The notes beneath the pieces were generated by a model. The model had not been told where the DNA came from. It saw nothing but the letters and a program-made list of their open reading frames with translations, and searched no databases. A program made the translations under genes and the position numbers. DNA of 7,396 nucleotides from Pseudomonadota bacterium (GTDB lineage: Bacteria > Myxococcota_A > Polyangia > Fen-1088): the NCBI GenBank assembly GCA_017881285.1, contig JADGRD010000166.1, forward strand, positions 1 to 7,396. The letters run 5' to 3'. Shown here piece after piece: positions 4,870 through 7,396 of the stretch; position 1 is the stretch's first letter, and each line of letters begins with the position of its first letter.

Positions 4870-6721
4870 ACCAAACACACTCCCTCGCCGAATGGCGATC
4901 GGCATCCTGGTACTGGTGGCCGGCGTGGCGCTCGCCATGGCCGCCGCGCGCGCCGCGCGCCACACGGAAGACAAACGCCCAGTGTCGGCCGGGAAGCCCG
5001 CCGCCACGCCAACAAGCCACGACGCCCCGCCCGTCCACACCGCGCGGAGCGACCCCCGTTCGCCCATCGGCTACAACCTCGACTTCCCGGGCGACTGGTC
5101 CCTGCTCCGCCCCTTCATCGATCTCATGCACAACGCGCGGCCTTGGGCCGGCGTGTGCGCCGCGGCCGACCCGCACTGTGACCAGTATCGACACCTCCTC
5201 CTGGACGCGCAAGGCTGGCCGCGCATCCTGCAATACCGGGACAACCCCAGCATGGCGTACGACCACGTGGAATCCGTGGTCTCGACGACGAAGGGCGGGC
5301 CAGAGGTAGGCAAGGTCTTCGTCGTGACCTGGGAAGGCGCGGGGAAAATCGAGATCTTCGGCGGCGAGGTGCTGACCGCGGACGCCGCCCACCGCCGCAT
5401 CACCTTCAAGTTCCTCGGTGGCAACACCATTGTCCGCATCCTGCAGACCGATCCCCAGCGCAACGGCAACTACGTGCGCAACATGCGCGTCTTCCGCCAG
5501 GATTTCGAGCCGCTCCTCCTCAAGGGTGAAACCTTCAATCCCGAGATGCTGGCCTACCTGGAGCCATTCGGCAGCCTGCGCTTCATGGACTGGATGCTGA
5601 GCAACGATCCCGAGGAACGCCCGGCCCGCTGGTCCGAGCGACCACGGCCGGAGATGTTTCCCTGGATCCGCCAGCCGCTCGATCCGGCCGCTCCCTGCGA
5701 CACCTCGGAAACTCCGGCTTGCCGCCGCATCGGCGGCTATCCGGTCGAGGTCATGGTCGAGCTGGCCAATCGCCTAGGCACCGACCCGCATTTCAACATG
5801 CCCTATCGCGCCGACGACGACTGGATCGGCCAGTTCGCGGCCTACGTGCGCGACCACCTGGCGCGCAACCTGCGCGCGACCGTCGAGTATTCCAACGAGG
5901 TCTGGAACTGGGGCTTCCCGCAGGCCGACCATGCCAAGCGCGAAGCCCGCAAGCTCTGGGGGTCCGAGGGCACGGGATGGCTGCAATTCATGGGCGTGCG
6001 CGCGTCCCAGGCGTGCCATCTTTGGAAGGCGGCTTTTGCGGGGCAAGAGCCGCGCGTTCGCTGCGTGATCGCGCCGCAGACCGGGTGGGTCGAGGCCGCG
6101 AACGCATCGCTCGACTGCCCGGCGTGGGTAGCCAGCGATTCGGCAAACCACCGGCCGTGCCACGCGGGCGTGGACGCGGTGGCTATCACGGGCTACTTCG
6201 GCGCCGATCTACAGGCCAAGGCCAACGATGCGGTGATGCGCGCGTGGCTGCGCAAGGGCATGGATAGTGCCCGCGACCAGGCCTTCCGCTATCTCGAAAA
6301 AGGGGAAAGCGGTGGGCTTTTCGACGACGAGGGTAAACCCCTGGGCGACAAGCACGGCGTCAGCGCGGTGACCACCATCGAGCTGTTCAAGCGCTGGAAG
6401 CCCATTGCCCGCGAACGCGGGTTGGCCCTTTACGTCTACGAGGGCGGCACCCACTTCGGCCGCAGCGAAGGCGAGCTACGCCAGTTCCTCGCCGGCCTGG
6501 CGAGCGACGAGCGGATGTTCAGCCTCTACCGGCACGTGCTCGAGGAGTATCGCCGAGCCGGCGGCACCGTGTGGAACGCCTGGGGCGGGTTGGAACCCAA
6601 CGATGCCTGGAGCAACGGCGAATCGCTCGCCGACCGCGGCAACGCCAAGTACCGCGCCCTGCTCGACTTCGCCAAGGCCCACCCCTGCTGGTGGCCGAAC
6701 TGCGAGCGCGTGACGAGGTAG
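4862..6721 (+). CDS. Exported or membrane-anchored glycoside-hydrolase-like protein (GH clan A-like fold), exopolysaccharide-associated
   Basis: The protein has 619 residues. Residues 11-29 are one hydrophobic segment after PRR, either a signal anchor or a cleavable signal, then a Pro/Ala-rich spacer to about residue 66. The folded part starts with GYNLDFPGDWSLLRPFIDL (70-88), followed by a beta-rich stretch (about 120-195). RNMRVF (206-211) and LRFMDWMLSND (239-249) follow, then a barrel-like half. VEYSNEVWNW (341-350) places Glu346 in the Asn-Glu position of the acid/base of clan A hydrolases. LYVYEGGTH places Glu527 where the nucleophile is expected. Similar proteins are often labelled cellulose-binding or hypothetical; I cannot assign a GH family number. 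Translation is coupled to the flippase by an 8-bp overlap, suggesting a role in cutting or trimming the exported polysaccharide, as PslG (GH39) does in the Pseudomonas Psl system. The analogy is inference, and the catalytic residues are predicted from motif context only. Confidence 0.85.
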   Translation: MREPNTLPRRMAIGILVLVAGVALAMAAARAARHTEDKRPVSAGKPAATPTSHDAPPVHTARSDPRSPIGYNLDFPGDWSLLRPFIDLMHNARPWAGVCAAADPHCDQYRHLLLDAQGWPRILQYRDNPSMAYDHVESVVSTTKGGPEVGKVFVVTWEGAGKIEIFGGEVLTADAAHRRITFKFLGGNTIVRILQTDPQRNGNYVRNMRVFRQDFEPLLLKGETFNPEMLAYLEPFGSLRFMDWMLSNDPEERPARWSERPRPEMFPWIRQPLDPAAPCDTSETPACRRIGGYPVEVMVELANRLGTDPHFNMPYRADDDWIGQFAAYVRDHLARNLRATVEYSNEVWNWGFPQADHAKREARKLWGSEGTGWLQFMGVRASQACHLWKAAFAGQEPRVRCVIAPQTGWVEAANASLDCPAWVASDSANHRPCHAGVDAVAITGYFGADLQAKANDAVMRAWLRKGMDSARDQAFRYLEKGESGGLFDDEGKPLGDKHGVSAVTTIELFKRWKPIARERGLALYVYEGGTHFGRSEGELRQFLAGLASDERMFSLYRHVLEEYRRAGGTVWNAWGGLEPNDAWSNGESLADRGNAKYRALLDFAKAHPCWWPNCERVTR

Positions 6722-6768
6722 CGGCGACGAGGGCACGGCCCGGCGCCATTCCAGGTGATCGTTTCCGT
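6722..6768. other. Convergent spacer between hydrolase and deacetylase genes
   Basis: Only 47 bases separate the two converging stop codons. The sole structure seen is a 4-bp GGGC/GCCC stem (6731-6741). No bidirectional terminator is evident, so transcripts may run into one another. Confidence 0.5.
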
Positions 6769-7396
6769 TCAGCGGCGACGCCCGGATCTTCGAACGTAGA
6801 AGGCACCCAGCGTCCAGCGCGACAGCAGCCGGAAATCGGTGGGCGCGTCCAACCGCGGGATTTGCAGGGCGTCCACCCGAGTATCGATGAGGATGCTGCT
6901 TTCGCTGGTCAGGGCGCTGCGAAAGCCACGCTGGCGTAGACTTCCCCGCGAGGTCGGGTTGGACCGATTGTACGGGTAGGCGAAGTGCTGAGGCGGCTCA
7001 CCGATTTCACGCCGGAAGTCCTCCTTGCACGCGTCCAAGTCGGCCTCGAGCATCTCGGTCGATTGCGAGGTCAGATCCAGGTGTTCCGCGCCGTGTACGC
7101 CAAGGCCAATGCTGGGATGCTGGCGCTTGGTCTCGCGTACCTCGTCCCAGCTCATGAGCAGTCGCGGGGGAGACTCGGAGGGGGCCAAGGCGTCGACGAC
7201 GTAGTCCAACAACGACACCCGGGTGGGCAGATCTGCCTGGATGAGCTTGGCGTCGAGAGACTGGTAGGCCGCCCGGGACTGGTCCGGGTCGTCCAGGTTG
7301 AATGGGACGGGCACGCCCGGAAGGCCCAAGTGGCTCCGCGTTCGGTAGCGGAACGCGCTGTAAAGGACATCGAGCCAGGGCACATCACCCCGGGTA
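6769..7396 (-). CDS. Polysaccharide deacetylase, NodB homology domain (N-terminus beyond window)
   Basis: The visible C-terminal 208 residues end at a TGA (6771-6769). The frame stays open to the window edge, so the start lies outside. A GTG at 7383 is in frame but is unlikely to be the real start, because the residues before it (RGDVPWLDVLY) are already family-like and the catalytic Asp-Asp motif must lie upstream. HGAEH (His codons at 7095-7093 and 7083-7081) corresponds to the second NodB motif, the H-S/T-x-x-H metal-binding histidine pair, here with Gly in place of Ser/Thr. FAYPYNRSN matches the third motif (FAYPFG-like), and IPRLDAP near the end is typical of this group. The enzyme family removes N- or O-acetyl groups from amino-sugar polysaccharides. 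The gene converges on the hydrolase gene with 47 bp between stop codons, so it belongs to another transcript but probably to the same exopolysaccharide locus. Confidence 0.88.
   Translation of the reverse strand, partial: TRGDVPWLDVLYSAFRYRTRSHLGLPGVPVPFNLDDPDQSRAAYQSLDAKLIQADLPTRVSLLDYVVDALAPSESPPRLLMSWDEVRETKRQHPSIGLGVHGAEHLDLTSQSTEMLEADLDACKEDFRREIGEPPQHFAYPYNRSNPTSRGSLRQRGFRSALTSESSILIDTRVDALQIPRLDAPTDFRLLSRWTLGAFYVRRSGRRR

Noticed and set aside
3205..5067. 620-codon open frame on the minus strand
   Set aside because: It lies antisense to the flippase and the start of the hydrolase. Its product is a low-complexity Arg/Gly/Asp/His-rich sequence with no recognisable domain, as expected for a shadow frame in GC-rich DNA.
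7384..7396. GTG at 7383 as the true start of the deacetylase
   Set aside because: The frame continues upstream to the edge with family-like residues (RGDVPWLD), and the essential N-terminal Asp-Asp motif would be missing.

Overview
The window is about 65-70% G+C with strong third-position GC bias. It encodes lipoproteins with very long Gly/Thr/Ser linkers and an exopolysaccharide-type gene group. This style is familiar from large-genome Myxococcota (Polyangia-like). That assignment is inference from gene style; there is no rRNA or other marker in the window.

Left part (1-2955): two divergent genes for secreted lipoproteins. The minus-strand gene (1-1260, cut by the window edge) has a lipobox-type signal peptide, a linker of about 157 residues and a right-handed parallel beta-helix carbohydrate-active domain. 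The plus-strand gene (1579-2955) has a closely similar signal peptide, a linker of about 180 residues containing a 63-bp tandem repeat, and an alpha/beta-hydrolase domain of the feruloyl esterase / PHB-depolymerase-like type with Ser323, Asp371 and His430 as the likely triad. The 318-bp region between them holds two inverted, related copies of a promoter-like segment (46 of 67 positions identical without gaps). The similarity continues into both signal peptides. The two unrelated enzymes therefore appear to share a duplicated promoter, leader and linker cassette. Together they look like a surface-displayed or periplasmic system for attacking a decorated polysaccharide, perhaps plant cell wall.

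Middle spacer (2956-3309): no convincing gene. It contains a weak hairpin after the esterase stop, a degenerate hexamer array, a strong long inverted repeat and a candidate promoter for the next gene.

Right part (3310-7396): a Wzx/MOP-type polysaccharide flippase (3310-4869) overlaps by 8 bp a membrane-anchored or exported glycoside-hydrolase-like protein (4862-6721) with candidate catalytic Glu346 and Glu527. Converging on them from the minus strand is a polysaccharide deacetylase (NodB homology domain, 6769-7396), of which only the C-terminal part is in the window. This looks like the edge of an exopolysaccharide synthesis/export locus: lipid-linked repeat-unit flipping, trimming by a hydrolase and deacetylation.

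No tRNA, rRNA, CRISPR array, insertion sequence or integrase was seen. The most unusual items are the divergent duplicated promoter/leader cassette and the flippase-coupled hydrolase, whose glycoside hydrolase family I cannot name.
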